From contig JALDQW010000001.1 in the NCBI GenBank assembly GCA_031316255.1, forward strand, positions 1,302,001 through 1,366,000: 64,000 nt of DNA, written 5' to 3'. Each line of letters begins with the position of its first letter. The first letter of the stretch is position 1. This DNA is from Nitrosomonas sp. GTDB taxonomy: Bacteria; Pseudomonadota; Gammaproteobacteria; Burkholderiales; Nitrosomonadaceae. This document shows, in pieces, positions 26,591 through 38,413 of the stretch. Below the pieces are notes generated by a model that saw only the letters and a program-made list of their open reading frames with translations, did no database searches and had not been told where the DNA came from. Both the position numbers and the translations under genes were made by a program.

Positions 26591-26760
26591 TGTCAAATGT
26601 TTTTCGCTCCAAATAGTTGACAAAGATTAAGGTCAGAAGTTTTTTGCAGGGTAAATTCGGGCATGAAGTTATCGAAGGAGGAGCAACGGTGATAACGCTA
26701 TACAATAAGTTTATACTCAATATTTTTTTCTTCTCGGTTTATTGCCATGCTGGAGCTATT

Positions 26761-27351
26761 ATGTTGAATTCTATTGGTAGAACGTTGCTTACAGGCCTAA
26801 TTACCATACTACCTATTGTTCTCACACTGTATCTATTGTACTGGTTGGCAATCTCTTCAGAGAATGTCATGCGCAGTGCGTTACACTTGATTTTTCCAGA
26901 TCTGGCATATTTCCCCGGGCTTGGGATGATCGTGGGAATGGTTGTGGTGTTTTTTGTCGGCTTGATGATGAAAGCCTTTATCGTGCGCCAGTTGTTTTTG
27001 TTTAGCGAACAAATACTTTACCGGTTGCCGCTCATAAAAACGATTTATCGGGCCATGCGCGATCTGTTTGACTTTTTTACACCCAAAGAAAACAAGTTTG
27101 GCCGGGTGGTTACCGTAAACTTTAATGGTATGGAACTGATCGGTTTCGTGACCCAGGAAGATACGACAAAATTACCGGCATCGTTTAAAAGCAAAGAAGG
27201 CGTGCTGGTGTATATTCCGATGAGTTATATGATTGGTGGATTTACTGTGTTGATACCGCGAAAAGATATTCATCACTGTAGCATGAGCATGGACGAAGCC
27301 ATGCAGTTTGTATTGACTGCCGGGATCACAGGAAAAAAACCGAATAGATAG
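26761..27351 (+). CDS. DUF502 family inner-membrane protein
   Basis: A 196-residue membrane protein. Two hydrophobic segments, about residues 8-28 (LLTGLITILPIVLTLYLLYW) and 54-76 (GLGMIVGMVVVFFVGLMMKA), precede a cytosolic or periplasmic C-terminal domain. LPLIKTIYRAMRDLFDFF and VYIPMSYMIGGFTVLIPR are typical of the DUF502 family. ATG 26761 gives the usual start (MLNSIGRTLLTGLITILP); the longer frame from 26617 is not supported. Family function is unknown. It stands alone, convergent with a flavoprotein gene. Confidence 0.9.
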   Translation: MLNSIGRTLLTGLITILPIVLTLYLLYWLAISSENVMRSALHLIFPDLAYFPGLGMIVGMVVVFFVGLMMKAFIVRQLFLFSEQILYRLPLIKTIYRAMRDLFDFFTPKENKFGRVVTVNFNGMELIGFVTQEDTTKLPASFKSKEGVLVYIPMSYMIGGFTVLIPRKDIHHCSMSMDEAMQFVLTAGITGKKPNR

Positions 27352-27366
27352 TGACGTAGCGCTTTA

Positions 27367-27954
27367 TCAATCGCCGGATTCACCCAGCTTCTGCATCGTG
27401 AGTAACCATCTCTGGCGCTTGCCTTCGCTGAGATTTTCAATGGAGCCTATGAGGCTGGTTTTGATCGGGCCGATGCCGGAAAATGCAAGAATGTTGCGTT
27501 CGAGCATTTTGAGTCCATGTGCAAAGAAAAACCAGCGGTAGACGAAGGCCGGCATTTCCATGCTGACAATAATGCGCGCCGACTTGCCCGTCAGGCTTTT
27601 TTTCGGCATCTGTCCAGGGGCCTCGAATTCAAAGGCAAAGCCCGGGCGAAAAGCCTGTTCAAAAAAGGCCTTGAGCAGTGCCGGCATGGTTCCGAGCCAC
27701 AAGGGATAGATGATAACCAGATGATTTGCCCAACGAATGGCATCCTGGGCTTGTTTTATCGGATCAGAAGGCATTCCAGTATCAAAATCTTCCTTCGATC
27801 GTAGAATGGGAAAGTCCATCGCCGCTACATCGATACAACGCACCGCATGTCCCTTGCTTTCCGCGCCTTTTTGATACGCATTGGCCAGCGCATGACAAAA
27901 ATGACGCGTTTGCGCGTCCGGGTGTCCCTGAATCAGCGTTATTCGTTTTGTCAT
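27367..27954 (-). CDS. NAD(P)H dehydrogenase (quinone)-like flavoprotein
   Basis: A 195-residue flavodoxin-fold protein of the MdaB/KefF/NQO family, which reduces quinones with NAD(P)H and FMN or FAD. The N-terminal phosphate loop is ITLIQGHPDAQTRHF; the cofactor-contact block is YPLWLGTMPALLKAFFEQAF followed by RPGFAF. It is divergent from gltB across about 200 bases with no evident shared operator. It probably takes part in quinone or electrophile detoxification; the substrate is not readable. Confidence 0.88.
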   Translation of the reverse strand: MTKRITLIQGHPDAQTRHFCHALANAYQKGAESKGHAVRCIDVAAMDFPILRSKEDFDTGMPSDPIKQAQDAIRWANHLVIIYPLWLGTMPALLKAFFEQAFRPGFAFEFEAPGQMPKKSLTGKSARIIVSMEMPAFVYRWFFFAHGLKMLERNILAFSGIGPIKTSLIGSIENLSEGKRQRWLLTMQKLGESGD

Positions 27955-28162
27955 ATGCTGTTACCTCCAATCATCAATTGAACGATCATCAATCTTTTGG
28001 ATAGTTTGCAATAATCAATTTTATGCGACATGAATTTGCAAGGGTACCATTACAGCCAAAAAAGTGGATAATGGCAACTAAGGTTGTGTTTGCCTTTTAG
28101 CTATTACTGCTGAATCAATTTGCAATAGTGATTCATTAAAAAAGACAATAAGAGGTGCAAAG

Positions 28163-31100
28163 ATGACAATACGCAGTATTCCTTCCAAACAGGGACTCTA
28201 TGATCCGGCCTTTGAGCATGATGGCTGCGGTATCGGGTTTGTCGTCAATATCAAGGGAAAAGCTTCTCATCGTATCGTCGAGCAGGCGCTCACGATTTTG
28301 CATAATCTTGATCATCGGGGGGCTTGCGGCTGCGAAGAAAATACCGGCGATGGCGCAGGCATTTTGCTGCAAATTCCGCACGCTTTCCTGCAGCATGCGT
28401 GCGATGGACTCGGGTTCGAGTTGCCCAAGCCTGGGCAGTATGGCGTCGGCATGGTTTTTCTGCCGCCGGACAGAGCGCAACGCCATCAGTGCGAAAAACG
28501 ACTTGAAGCAATCGTGCGCCAGGAAGGTCAGCAGATACTCGGTTGGCGCAGTGTCCCCACCGACAATCTGTATCTTGGTGACACCGCCAAAGCCTGCGAG
28601 CCGTTTGTGCGCCAGATATTTATCGGCCGCGATGCCGGGCTGCAGGATGACATGGCCTTTGAGCGCAAGCTATATGTGATTCGCCGTCTGGTTGAGAATA
28701 CAATTCGTTACGGAAATATAGACGGTGGCAGCTATTTTTATGTACCCAGTCTTTCCGCCCGGACGCTGGTTTATAAAGGCATGCTCACGCCACGGCAGGT
28801 CATCACCTTTTATCCCGATCTCGCCGATACTTTGGTTGAATCTGCGCTGGCGCTTGTTCATTCGCGCTTTAGCACCAATACTTTTCCCAGCTGGGAACGC
28901 GCGCATCCCTATCGTTACATGATTCATAATGGGGAATTTAATACTTTGCGGGGAAATGAGAACTGGATGCGGGCACGCCAAGCAATGCTCAGTTCCGATC
29001 TTTTTGGCGATGATTTGCCCAAGCTGCTGCCCATCATTCAGGACGACGGCAGTGATTCGGCAAAATTCGACAATTGCCTTGAATTTCTTTGGCTAAGCGG
29101 GCGCGACTTGCCCCATGCAATGATGATGATGATTCCGGAGCCCTGGGAAAAGCACCAGAGTATGAATGCCGAGAAGCGCGCTTTTTATGAATATCATAGT
29201 TGCCTGATGGAACCCTGGGACGGCCCGGCATCGATTGCGTTCACCGATGGAATCAGCATCGGGGCCATGCTTGACCGTAATGGTTTGCGTCCATCGCGTT
29301 ACTACGTCACCAAGGACGATCTGGTGATTATGGCTTCCGAAGTCGGCGTGCTGGATGTGCCGTCCGAAAATGTGCTGGAAAAGCGGCGGCTCAAGCCGGG
29401 CCGAATGTTTCTGGTTGATACCCGCGAACAACGCATCGTCAGCGACCAGGAGCTGAAGCAGAAAATCGCCATGGCGCAACCCTATCGGCAGTGGCTCGAT
29501 GAAAACACATTTCATTTCAATGACCTGCCTGATGCCGCTGACCTTCAGCCTGCGTATGACCACCGTGCCGCCCTGCAGCGTCAACGGGCGTTCGGCTATA
29601 CCTTTGAAGACCTGCGCCTGATTCTGGGTCCCATGGCAATGCACGGTGTGCCGCCTATCGGTTCAATGGGTACGGACACGCCGCTGGCGATACTGTCTGA
29701 TCAACCTCAGTTACTCTACAACTATTTTAAACAGCTCTTTGCCCAAGTAACCAATCCGCCGATTGACCCGATCCGCGAAGAATTAATCACCGCGACCACG
29801 CTGATACTGGGTTCAGAAGGCGATTTGCTGCAGCCGGGTCCGGAAAATTGCCGTCAGTTACGATTGCAGACGCCTGTCCTGGACAACAGTGACATGGAAA
29901 AACTGCGCCAACTCGATTGCCCCGGACTGACAACCGCAACAATTCCCATACTGTTCAACATGGCGGAAGGCAAGGCCGCGCTGGAACGGGCGCTGAACGA
30001 ATTATTCACGTCGGCGGATCAGGCTATAGCAGCAGGCGCGACAATCCTGATTCTGTCGGACAGGCAGTTTGATCATGATCGTGCACCCATTCCGGCGTTA
30101 TTGGCTTGCGCAGCGCTACACCATCATTTGATTCGCGAGGGAACAAGAAAACGCGCCGGACTGGTGATTGAATCCGGGGAACCGCGCGAAGTCCATCATC
30201 TATGTTTGTTGCTGGGGTATGGCGCGCAGGCGATAAATCCCTATATGGCGTACGACTGCCTGAACGATATGATCGGCGAAGGCCTGTTAAATGGAATCGG
30301 TTATCACGATGCAGTGAAAAAGTACAACAAGGCAGCGGTAAAAGGCGTGGTTAAAGTCATGTCGAAAATGGGTATTTCAACAATCCAGTCGTATTGCGGC
30401 GCGCAGATTTTCGAGGCAGTTGGACTCAATCATGATTTTGTTGACCGCTATTTTACCTGGACAGCTTCACGCATTGGCGGTATTGGCCTGGACGAAATCG
30501 CGCAAGAAGGACAACGGCGGCACGCGCGCGCTTTTCCCGTACAGCCGGTTAATTCTTCCGCACTGGATGTCGGCGGTCAATACCAATACCGTGCTGATGG
30601 AGAACTGCATCTGTTCAATCCGAAAACGATACATTTGCTCCAAAAAGCCTGCCGCAACACCGATTATGCTGCCTTTAAGGCTTATGCCGCGCTGATCAAC
30701 GACCAATCCCGGCGGCTGGCGACCTTGCGTGGCCTGCTGGAATTGAAAAAATCGGACAGTTCTATCCCAATAGAAGCGGTGGAGCCGATGGAAGCCATTG
30801 TTAAACGCTTTAAAAGCGGCGCAATGTCCTATGGCTCAATCAGTCAGGAGGCTCACGAAGCACTTGCCATTGCGATGAATCGTATCGGCGGCAAAAGCAA
30901 TACCGGCGAAGGCGGCGAGGATCCCGCGCGTTATGCGCCCGATGCAAATGGGGATTCACGCAATAGCGCCATCAAGCAGGTTGCATCGGCGCGTTTTGGC
31001 GTAACCAGCAATTACCTGACCCAGGCCAAGGAATTGCAGATCAAGATGGCCCAGGGCGCAAAGCCTGGCGAAGGTGGGGAACTGCCCGGCCGCAAGGCTT

Positions 31101-32761
31101 ATCCGTGGATTGCCAAAGTACGCTGCTCGACACCCGGCGTTGGGCTGATCTCGCCGCCGCCGCACCATGACATCTATTCGATAGAAGATCTGGCGCAATT
31201 GATTTACGATCTGAAAAATGCAAATCATCATGCCCGTATCAGTGTCAAACTGGTGTCTGAAGTCGGTGTCGGCACCATTGCGGCGGGTGTGGCCAAGGGA
31301 CATGCGGATGTTGTATTGATTAGCGGGCATGATGGCGGCACCGGCGCTTCGCCACTGACCAGCATCAAACACGCGGGTTTGCCTTGGGAACTTGGCCTGG
31401 CGGAAACGCACCAGACGCTGCTGTTGAATAATCTGCGCAGCCGCATTGTGGTTGAAACCGACGGTCAGTTAAAAACCGGCCGTGATGTGGTGATTGCCGC
31501 CTTGCTCGGCGCCGAGGAATTCGGTTTCGCCACGACGGCACTGGTTTCGATGGGGTGTATCATGATGCGGGTCTGTCATCTGGACACCTGCCCTGTCGGC
31601 GTGGCGACGCAAAATCCCGAGTTACGCAAGAAATTTATGGGCGACCCTGCTCATGTCGTCAATTTTATGTATTTTATTGCCCAGGAAATGCGTGAAATCA
31701 TGGCGGAAATGGGATTTCGAACGGTTAACGAAATGGTAGGCCGCACCGATCGGCTGGAAGTCAGGCAGGCTATCAATCACTGGAAAGCCAAAGGGCTGGA
31801 CTATTCGAACATACTTTACCAGCCGGAAGTCGGTCCGCAGGTGGGGCGTTTTTCCCAGTTTCCGCAGGATCACGGGCTTGAAAATGCGCTCGATAATCTG
31901 GTGCTGCTGGATTTGGCCGAACCGGCGCTGGAACGCCGCGAGAAGGTCAAGGCCAGTCTGTCCATTCGCAATACCAACCGCACTGTCGGAACAATACTGG
32001 GCAGTGAAATCACCCGGCGCTACGGCCCCGACGGATTGCCGCAAGACACCGTTCATTTTCATTTTCAGGGCGCTGCCGGGCAGAGTTTTGGCGCATTTAT
32101 ACCGCCAGGACTGACCCTGGAGCTGGAAGGCGACGCCAACGATTATTTCGGCAAGGGTTTGTCAGGCGGCAAACTCATACTCTATCCACCGCCGCAATCC
32201 ACATTTGTGCCCGAGCAGAATATCATTGTCGGCAATGTCGCGTTTTATGGCGCCACGAGCGGAGAGGCCTATATCCGCGGCATGGCCGGCGAACGGTTTG
32301 GCGTGCGTAACAGCGGCGCCAGCATTGTCATTGAAGGCGTAGGCGATCATGGCTGTGAATATATGACCAATGGGCGGGTAGTCGTTCTTGGCGCAACGGG
32401 ACGCAATTTTGCCGCAGGCATGTCGGGCGGGATTGCCTATGTCTACGACGAGCATGAGCAGTTTTACACGCTTTGCAATCTCGAAACAGTTACGCTTGAA
32501 CCGCTGGAAGATGAAGACAGTCATGAAATCAAGCACATGATCCAGAACCATGCCAGCGCTACCAGCAGCGAACGGGCGTGGAAGATACTTGCATTGTGGG
32601 AAAGCGAAGTGTACAAATTTATCAAAGTCATGCCGAAAGATTATCGGCGCATGCTGGACGCTTTAGACCGTGCACAAAAAGATGGACTGACTGGAGAAAG
32701 CGCGATTATGGCTGCATTCGAAGAAAACAAAAACGATATGGCGCGGATCGGCGGGAATTAA
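28163..32761 (+). CDS. gltB: Glutamate synthase (NADPH) large subunit
   Basis: A 1,532-residue GOGAT large subunit that uses glutamine and 2-oxoglutarate to make two glutamates. The glutaminase domain begins at Cys22 (HDGCGIGF), exposed after removal of a short propeptide as in the family. The central and FMN domains follow; the 3Fe-4S cysteines are in [16 protein letters not shown]. The C-terminal beta-helix with GxxG repeats ends the protein. An AAGAGG site lies 10 bases before ATG. gltD follows 40 bases downstream, so the two subunits are co-expressed. Full length, no defects seen. Confidence 0.98.
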   Translation: MTIRSIPSKQGLYDPAFEHDGCGIGFVVNIKGKASHRIVEQALTILHNLDHRGACGCEENTGDGAGILLQIPHAFLQHACDGLGFELPKPGQYGVGMVFLPPDRAQRHQCEKRLEAIVRQEGQQILGWRSVPTDNLYLGDTAKACEPFVRQIFIGRDAGLQDDMAFERKLYVIRRLVENTIRYGNIDGGSYFYVPSLSARTLVYKGMLTPRQVITFYPDLADTLVESALALVHSRFSTNTFPSWERAHPYRYMIHNGEFNTLRGNENWMRARQAMLSSDLFGDDLPKLLPIIQDDGSDSAKFDNCLEFLWLSGRDLPHAMMMMIPEPWEKHQSMNAEKRAFYEYHSCLMEPWDGPASIAFTDGISIGAMLDRNGLRPSRYYVTKDDLVIMASEVGVLDVPSENVLEKRRLKPGRMFLVDTREQRIVSDQELKQKIAMAQPYRQWLDENTFHFNDLPDAADLQPAYDHRAALQRQRAFGYTFEDLRLILGPMAMHGVPPIGSMGTDTPLAILSDQPQLLYNYFKQLFAQVTNPPIDPIREELITATTLILGSEGDLLQPGPENCRQLRLQTPVLDNSDMEKLRQLDCPGLTTATIPILFNMAEGKAALERALNELFTSADQAIAAGATILILSDRQFDHDRAPIPALLACAALHHHLIREGTRKRAGLVIESGEPREVHHLCLLLGYGAQAINPYMAYDCLNDMIGEGLLNGIGYHDAVKKYNKAAVKGVVKVMSKMGISTIQSYCGAQIFEAVGLNHDFVDRYFTWTASRIGGIGLDEIAQEGQRRHARAFPVQPVNSSALDVGGQYQYRADGELHLFNPKTIHLLQKACRNTDYAAFKAYAALINDQSRRLATLRGLLELKKSDSSIPIEAVEPMEAIVKRFKSGAMSYGSISQEAHEALAIAMNRIGGKSNTGEGGEDPARYAPDANGDSRNSAIKQVASARFGVTSNYLTQAKELQIKMAQGAKPGEGGELPGRKAYPWIAKVRCSTPGVGLISPPPHHDIYSIEDLAQLIYDLKNANHHARISVKLVSEVGVGTIAAGVAKGHADVVLISGHDGGTGASPLTSIKHAGLPWELGLAETHQTLLLNNLRSRIVVETDGQLKTGRDVVIAALLGAEEFGFATTALVSMGCIMMRVCHLDTCPVGVATQNPELRKKFMGDPAHVVNFMYFIAQEMREIMAEMGFRTVNEMVGRTDRLEVRQAINHWKAKGLDYSNILYQPEVGPQVGRFSQFPQDHGLENALDNLVLLDLAEPALERREKVKASLSIRNTNRTVGTILGSEITRRYGPDGLPQDTVHFHFQGAAGQSFGAFIPPGLTLELEGDANDYFGKGLSGGKLILYPPPQSTFVPEQNIIVGNVAFYGATSGEAYIRGMAGERFGVRNSGASIVIEGVGDHGCEYMTNGRVVVLGATGRNFAAGMSGGIAYVYDEHEQFYTLCNLETVTLEPLEDEDSHEIKHMIQNHASATSSERAWKILALWESEVYKFIKVMPKDYRRMLDALDRAQKDGLTGESAIMAAFEENKNDMARIGGN

Positions 32762-32801
32762 CACCAAGCGTGCGTTCAGCAACCTGGGGAGTGACAGAAA
32801 A

Positions 32802-34286
32802 ATGGGCAAACCAACTGGATTTATGGAGTTTCAACGTGAATTGCCGGGTGACCGTTCTCCACTGGAACGCGTGAATGACTGGCGGGAATTTCACGAACAT
32901 CTTCCGGTGCAGAAACTCGAAGCACAGGCCAGCCGCTGTATGGATTGCGGCGTTCCTTTTTGCCATACGGGCACACTGATTGGCGGTATGGCTTCAGGCT
33001 GCCCGATCAATAATCTCATTCCCGAGTGGAATGATCTGGTTTATCGCGGCTTATGGAAAGAAGCCTTGCACCGTTTACACAAGACAAACAATTTTCCTGA
33101 TTTTACCGGGCGCGTATGTCCCGCGCCTTGCGAAGGGTCATGCGTCCTAGGCATTACCGATCCGCCGGTGACCATCAAAAACATCGAATGCGCGATTGTC
33201 GACAAAGGTTTCGATGAAGGCTGGATTGTTGCAAATCCGCCGGTCAAACGCAGCGGCAAGAAAGTCGCCGTCGTCGGCTCAGGACCGGCAGGCCTATCAT
33301 GCGCCGACCAGCTTAATCGTGCAGGCCATCTGGTAACGGTCTATGAGCGCGCAGACCGCATTGGCGGTTTGTTAATGTACGGGATTCCCAACATGAAACT
33401 CGATAAATCCGTCGTGCAAAGGCGCGTTGACCTGCTGGCTCTGGAAGGCGTGAACTTCGTCACCAATACGGCGGTTGGCGCTGATCTATCCGGGGCGGCA
33501 CTGCGTGAAAGATTCGACGCCATTGTGTTGTGTTGCGGTGCCACCAAACCGCGCGATCTGGATATCGAAGGGCGTACGCTGGAAGGTATCCATTTTGCGG
33601 TTGATTTCCTGCATACAAACACCAGAAACTTGCTCGATAATGACTTTGTCTGCCGCACACCGGTTTCGGCCAAAGACAAACATGTCATTGTCATTGGCGG
33701 GGGCGATACCGGGACCGACTGCGTGGGGACTTCAATGCGCCATCAGTGCAAGAGCGTTACCCAGTTTGAAATCATGCCCCAACCGCCTGAAACGCGCCAA
33801 CCCGACAACCCCTGGCCGGAATGGCCGAAGGTTTATCGGCTCGATTACGGGCAGGAAGAGGCCGCAGCGCGTTTCGGCGCTGATCCCCGCGCTTACCTGA
33901 TTATGACCGAGAAGTTCGACGGCGATGAAAACGGTCATGTTAAGGCGCTGCACACTGTCGATATCGAATGGGCAAAAGACGGCAATGGCCGCTTTTTCCC
34001 CAAAAAAATTCCTGGGAGCGAAAAAACATGGCCAGCCGATCTGGTTCTATTGGCCATGGGATTCCTTGGACCGGAAGATGAACTTCTTGAAGAACTTGCG
34101 CTTGAGCGGGATGCACGGTCGAATGTCAAGGCCGAAGAAGGGCAGTACGCCACGAATATCGACGGTGTTTTCGCGGCGGGTGACATGCGCCGCGGTCAAA
34201 GTCTTGTGGTATGGGCTATCCACGAAGGACGCGGCGCGGCTAGAGAATGCGATCGTTACTTGATGGGCGAAACCACACTGCCTTGA
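32802..34286 (+). CDS. gltD: Glutamate synthase (NADPH) small subunit
   Basis: A 494-residue FAD/NADPH subunit of glutamate synthase that feeds electrons to GltB. It carries the two 4Fe-4S cysteine sets (CMDCGVPFC then GCPINN, and [11 protein letters not shown]), the FAD loop [17 protein letters not shown] and the NADPH loop [13 protein letters not shown]. The late block [18 protein letters not shown] is typical of GltD. The ribosome site is weak (GGGGAGTGACAGAAAAATG). A hairpin without T tract (ACCTGTTTA pairing with TAAACAGGT, 34296-34325) follows the stop. Confidence 0.97.
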   Translation: MGKPTGFMEFQRELPGDRSPLERVNDWREFHEHLPVQKLEAQASRCMDCGVPFCHTGTLIGGMASGCPINNLIPEWNDLVYRGLWKEALHRLHKTNNFPDFTGRVCPAPCEGSCVLGITDPPVTIKNIECAIVDKGFDEGWIVANPPVKRSGKKVAVVGSGPAGLSCADQLNRAGHLVTVYERADRIGGLLMYGIPNMKLDKSVVQRRVDLLALEGVNFVTNTAVGADLSGAALRERFDAIVLCCGATKPRDLDIEGRTLEGIHFAVDFLHTNTRNLLDNDFVCRTPVSAKDKHVIVIGGGDTGTDCVGTSMRHQCKSVTQFEIMPQPPETRQPDNPWPEWPKVYRLDYGQEEAAARFGADPRAYLIMTEKFDGDENGHVKALHTVDIEWAKDGNGRFFPKKIPGSEKTWPADLVLLAMGFLGPEDELLEELALERDARSNVKAEEGQYATNIDGVFAAGDMRRGQSLVVWAIHEGRGAARECDRYLMGETTLP

Positions 34287-34469
34287 GTGCTAGAAACCTG
34301 TTTAAGAACTCGATCATAAACAGGTCCCAGGGTTGAAAAAAATTATGGAATCCTTATTTCTAATAACGATGGATGTCCTTCAGTCATTGTTTGTACCACT
34401 TAGGAAAATAATTTTGGTTTTTTAATATTTCTATAAGAACGGATTCAAAGATCAAAAGGAGAGTTAATC

Positions 34470-35051
34470 ATGGATTTGCATAAACTGAACCCCTGGAACT
34501 GGTTTAAACATGAAGAACCGGAAAAAGCCAAGTCCGAAGTCGTTCCGGTTAAAGAAGATGACCCGTCGTTATCAAAGCTTCCCCAAATTAACAATTTGAA
34601 CCAGCTTCATCGTGAAATTGACCGGCTGTTTGAAGATGCTTTTCGCGGTTTTGGATTGCTGGGGCGGCCGCGATCTGATTTTCTGAGCCCGTTTTTCTCG
34701 GATGATTTTATGCCTGCATTTCGGGCCAGCGTCAATATCGCCAGCGACGAAAAGCACTATACGGTTACGCTGGAAGCCCCCGGTCTTTCCCAGGACGATC
34801 TGTCTATCGAATTAAAGGAACGCGTTCTGGTGATTAAAGGCACCAAGCAGGAAGAACAGGAAGAAAAAGACAAGCACTACTACCGCAAGGAAAGGCGCTA
34901 CGGTTCTTTCGAACGCGTGCTGGCAGTGCCGGAAGATGCGGATATCGAAGGCATTCAGGCCAATATGGATAAAGGATTGCTGACCATTACTATCCCCCGC
35001 AGGGAAGTTGAAAAAACCGACGTCAAGAAAATTTCAATTCAGAAACGGTAG
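34470..35051 (+). CDS. Hsp20/alpha-crystallin small heat-shock protein
   Basis: A 193-residue small heat-shock protein that holds unfolded proteins in an ATP-independent way. The alpha-crystallin domain runs from about residue 85 (FRASVNIASDEKHYTVTLEA) to 180, including LVIKGTKQEEQEEKDKHYYR and the GLLTITIP beta strand. A short C-terminal tail (KKISIQKR) follows. The N-terminal 80 residues include a charged linker EEPEKAKSEV and the amphipathic segment LHREIDRLFEDAF. A strong AAGGAGAG site precedes ATG. It appears monocistronic. Confidence 0.95.
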   Translation: MDLHKLNPWNWFKHEEPEKAKSEVVPVKEDDPSLSKLPQINNLNQLHREIDRLFEDAFRGFGLLGRPRSDFLSPFFSDDFMPAFRASVNIASDEKHYTVTLEAPGLSQDDLSIELKERVLVIKGTKQEEQEEKDKHYYRKERRYGSFERVLAVPEDADIEGIQANMDKGLLTITIPRREVEKTDVKKISIQKR

Positions 35052-35069
35052 TTTGGTATGTTCGTACAA

Positions 35070-35089
35070 CCACCGGCTATAGCCGGTGG
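35070..35089. terminator. Perfect palindrome between convergent genes
   Basis: CCACCGGCTATAGCCGGTGG is a perfect 20-base palindrome 19 bases after the hsp20 stop, before the convergent PD40 gene. A T5 run follows only after 10 more bases, so it is a plausible but imperfect terminator. Confidence 0.45.
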
Positions 35090-35163
35090 CAAGTCATCGG
35101 TTTTTACGTAATAACGACACTAAAGCCAGGCCTGGATTTTTCTATGGCTTGAATGTTTGTTCG

Positions 35164-36210
35164 TTACTGTTTTGCTTTGCTGTTGATCAACAGGTTTGGT
35201 GGCGGACCGATCGGTTCAAAATCCCTTAATAACGGAACATCGTTTTTGTTAATCCAGCGAATATCCATATCGTAGGTGCCGTGCGCTCCCCAACTGCCGG
35301 TGAATTTCTTGCCATCCGGCGTAAACGTCCAACACATATCCTCGCCGCCTGTATTGATGGCATCACCCAGGTTTATCGGCTCCTGCCATTCACCGCTTTC
35401 ATCCTGATGTGCGATCCATTCATCATGCCCGCCCCGCGAGCCCAAATCGGGACGCGTGCTGGTAATGATTAAACTTTTGCCGTCTTTCGACAATCCTGTC
35501 CAGTGCATATGATCGCGGTAAGGAGAATTGATTTTCGGCCCCAGGCTTTCCGGTTCCTGCCATACGCCGTCCTTTTTTTCAACTTTCCAGATATCGCTGT
35601 CCTGCGTAACCCCCGGCTGGTTATAGCTATAGTAAATCAGGCTGTCGGAGGCGATGATCGGGCAATGTTCCTCGCCGGTCGGCGTGTTGATATTCGGCAA
35701 TTCCGGCACATCGTTCCAGTTTTTGGCGGATTGCCATACGCCATTGATTTTCTGGACCACATAGAGGTCGCCTGACATCATATTACCCGGTTCGTATCGC
35801 GTGAAATAAATGACATTGCCGTCGTCGGAAAAGCTCGGCTCCAGTTCCCAGGCAGACGTGTTGATGTTTGGCCCTACGGTCGGGTCAATATCCGGCCCCA
35901 GATGAATAGGGGGTTGCCAGGCGCTATTCTCATAGTGAGACATCCAGATATCAAAGTTATAGGGATTGCCGGGTGAATTTATGCTGCCTTCTCGGGTTGA
36001 AACAAAAATGGCTGTCTTGCCGTCCACGCTGTAGGTAATTTCCATTTCTGCGCCGGAAGAATTGATCGGCTTGCCCATACTTTCTGTTGCACGCGGTGTT
36101 TCTGTAGCGCCATTATTACCTGTCCCGTGCATGCCCGGCATGGCGAAAGCGAAATTGTGCGACAGGATAAACGCGGCAGCGAGTTTTGGAATAAACAATT
36201 TCTTTTTCAT
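35164..36210 (-). CDS. Secreted PD40/TolB-like beta-propeller protein
   Basis: A 348-residue exported protein with signal peptide MKKKLFIPKLAAAFILSHNF. The body is a series of WD40-like PD40 repeats, each with a Ser/Asp-Asp-Gly-Lys turn and a Phe/Thr-Ser-x-Arg strand: YSVDGKTAIFVSTREG, FSDDGNVIYFTRYEPG, GLSKDGKSLIITSTRPDLGS, FTPDGKKFTGSWG. Such propellers resemble TolB and often mediate protein contacts in the periplasm. No enzyme motif is seen and no operon partner is adjacent. Function unknown. Confidence 0.85.
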   Translation of the reverse strand: MKKKLFIPKLAAAFILSHNFAFAMPGMHGTGNNGATETPRATESMGKPINSSGAEMEITYSVDGKTAIFVSTREGSINSPGNPYNFDIWMSHYENSAWQPPIHLGPDIDPTVGPNINTSAWELEPSFSDDGNVIYFTRYEPGNMMSGDLYVVQKINGVWQSAKNWNDVPELPNINTPTGEEHCPIIASDSLIYYSYNQPGVTQDSDIWKVEKKDGVWQEPESLGPKINSPYRDHMHWTGLSKDGKSLIITSTRPDLGSRGGHDEWIAHQDESGEWQEPINLGDAINTGGEDMCWTFTPDGKKFTGSWGAHGTYDMDIRWINKNDVPLLRDFEPIGPPPNLLINSKAKQ

Positions 36211-36418
36211 ACGCTGAACTTCTTTAAAGATAAATAAGATTACTGATTTTTAGACAAGGATACGCCGAAAAAACCGGTTTCACAATTATGTTTGTCAATG
36301 ACATCCAATGGGTGCTGGTCGGCTAAGGGAGAGTGGTTCGATATATTATAAACGTATGCAATGCATGACCCCGGTTGCTGTTAAAACCTGATGGTTTTTG
36401 ACCTTGAGCGCCATTCCT

Positions 36419-37531
36419 TTACAGCCATTTCTTTTTTTTAAAATAAACCAGCAAACCAATGCCGAGAGTAATAAAAATAATCCATAGCGCGGGGTAGGCC
36501 CAGCGCCATTTCAGTTCCGGCATATGTTCAAAATTCATACCGTAAACACCGGCGATAAAGGTTAACGGGATAAAAATGGACGCAAAAATGGTCAACACCT
36601 TCATGGTTTCATTCAATCTGTTGCTGATGCTGGATAGATAAATATCCTGAATGGAAGCAATTCTTTCACGGTAGGAATCCAGCGAATCCGTGACTCGCAG
36701 CACATGATCGTAAACATCGCCATAATAGCGCAGTGTTTTTTCTTTAATCAGCCCAGTGTTCGCATGCTGTATCGCCGACAGTAATTCGCGCAATGGCGAA
36801 ATGCTCCGTTTCATAATAATCAGGTGGCGGCGAAGTTGCTGGATGGTTTGTAGAATTTCTTTATTCGGATCGGTCAAAAGACTGTCTTCCAATGGATCAA
36901 TGATGTCATCGAAGCTGTCTTCGACCACGAAATATTCATCGACAATTGTATCCAGCAATACATAGGCCAAATAGTCGCTGCCGTTGTGCCGCAGGCGGTC
37001 TTTGCGATTCTGCATCCGATAGTAAACAGGGTTGAAGACCTCATTGATTCTTTCCTTGAATGTAATGACATGGTTTGCAAGCAGCAAGATGCTGACCTGC
37101 TCATACTCTAAATCCATGTCATCGTTGTATTGCGCGCTTATGCTTTTGACAACCATGTAGATATAGTCTTCATACTCTTCCAGCTTCGGACGCTGATGCG
37201 TACTCAGAATATCTTCCAATACCAGTGGATGGATGTTGAGTTCGGTGCCGATGCGCTCAACAATACTGGTGTCGCTCAATCCATCAATATTGATCCAGGT
37301 AATCAGCGTATCATCCTGTATTTGCTGCAATTTAGAAATCGATTCTATCTCGTACTGTTTCAGCGTTTCTTCATTATATTGCGTCACGAATATGCGTGAG
37401 GCAGTTTCATGTTTCTCGCCGATATGAACCAGTGAACCAGGCGGCAATCCAGATTTATCCGCAGCACTGCTCAGAACCATCTTATCTTTCTGCTTGTGCA
37501 GTCGATGCCATGCTGGGTATTTGAAATCCAT
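36419..37531 (-). CDS. corA: Magnesium/cobalt transporter CorA
   Basis: A 370-residue CorA-type channel for Mg2+ and Co2+ uptake in the inner membrane. The long cytosolic N-terminal domain ends in a helix that leads into the first membrane segment (LTIFASIFIPLTFIAGVYG), then the signature Gly331-Met-Asn333, the loop FEHMPELKWRW and the second segment ALWIIFITLGIGLLVYF. The Lys-rich tail KKKKWL is typical. It stands alone, about 46 bases from an IS5-type insertion that lies upstream of its start. Confidence 0.95.
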   Translation of the reverse strand: MDFKYPAWHRLHKQKDKMVLSSAADKSGLPPGSLVHIGEKHETASRIFVTQYNEETLKQYEIESISKLQQIQDDTLITWINIDGLSDTSIVERIGTELNIHPLVLEDILSTHQRPKLEEYEDYIYMVVKSISAQYNDDMDLEYEQVSILLLANHVITFKERINEVFNPVYYRMQNRKDRLRHNGSDYLAYVLLDTIVDEYFVVEDSFDDIIDPLEDSLLTDPNKEILQTIQQLRRHLIIMKRSISPLRELLSAIQHANTGLIKEKTLRYYGDVYDHVLRVTDSLDSYRERIASIQDIYLSSISNRLNETMKVLTIFASIFIPLTFIAGVYGMNFEHMPELKWRWAYPALWIIFITLGIGLLVYFKKKKWL

Positions 37532-37577
37532 AAGTACTGTCCTTTGGGTATTTCATTATGATCATATTTTAACCTAG

Positions 37578-38413
37578 AGAGTGTCGTCACGAGATACTAG
37601 CCCAAATAGCGATGCATCGTATATGGACAGCCGCCAGAAACGATGCAGCATTCTTCGCATATCGTGTTGCAATGCCTCTCCAACGCTTTAGATGTAAGAA
37701 TGCATTTTCCACTAAATGTCGATATTGGTATAAGTTTTTATCATGATTACGCGGGCGAATACGATTTTTCTTCGATGGAATTACTGGTTCTATTTGTTTA
37801 GTCTCACAGTGTTCAACTATCTCATTGGTATCATAAGCCCGATCAGCCAACAAATAGTCGGCATTGATGCCTCTGATTAATTCAACAGCTTGTGTACAAT
37901 CCGCTGTGGTACCGTCTGTAATAAACATTCGGACCGGCATACCATGCGCATCCACGGCCAGGTGTAATTTCGTGTTGAGCCCCCTTTTGTGCGATTCATC
38001 GCTTGGTTCCCGCCTTTCGCGCCAGATGCATGCGGATGTACTTTAATATGACTGGCATCAATCATTAACCATTCGTAGTCCGGATCATTGACCAGTAATT
38101 CCAGTAACTTTTCCCAAACCCCTTTGTCCCGCCATCGGCAAAATCGTCGATGCGTGTTCTTCCAGTCGCCGTAATCCGGCGGCAAATCCCGCCAGGGTGC
38201 GCCCGTACGTAAAATCCAGAATACCGCGTTGATAAACTGACGATTATCTTTTGCAACACCTCCCCACGATCGCCCTGGCAAATGGGGTTCCAGTAACGAC
38301 CAGACATGATCTGACAGATCATGTCTACGATGAGCTTCTGACATATTATTACCATTTATAATAATCACTTACAGCATAATTATATAGTAATTTCTAACTT
38401 GTGACGACACTAT
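37578..38413 (-). mobile_element. IS5-family (IS427 group) insertion sequence
   Basis: An 836-bp element with near-perfect inverted ends, AGAGTGTCGTCAC at 37578 and, on the other strand, ATAGTGTCGTCAC at 38413. It is flanked on both sides by CTAG (37574-37577 and 38414-38417), a 4-base target duplication typical of the group. It carries two overlapping transposase frames. The intact ends and target duplication suggest a recent insertion. Confidence 0.88.
37587..38344 (-). CDS. IS5-family (IS427 group) transposase, two frames joined by -1 frameshift
   Basis: The first frame starts at ATG 38344 (MSEAHRRHDLSD) and carries the DUF4096-like head and first catalytic Asp (WLMIDASHIKVHPHA). The second, in the -1 frame, ends at 37587 and carries the other catalytic residues (LLADRAYDTNE, LVENAFLHLKRWRG). 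The junction lies at a run AAAAGGGGG (minus strand, 37988-37980) just after AMNRTK, where protein similarity passes from one frame to the other. IS427-group elements normally use such a programmed frameshift, so I take it as functional. Confidence 0.85.

Noticed and set aside
26562-26720. Extended N-terminus for the second TetR gene
   Set aside because: Residues unrelated to TetR and crossing the palindromic operator; ATG 26561 fits the family.
28200-32966. Many frames of 60-180 codons within gltB on both strands
   Set aside because: Shadows of a full-length, well-conserved gene with high third-position GC.
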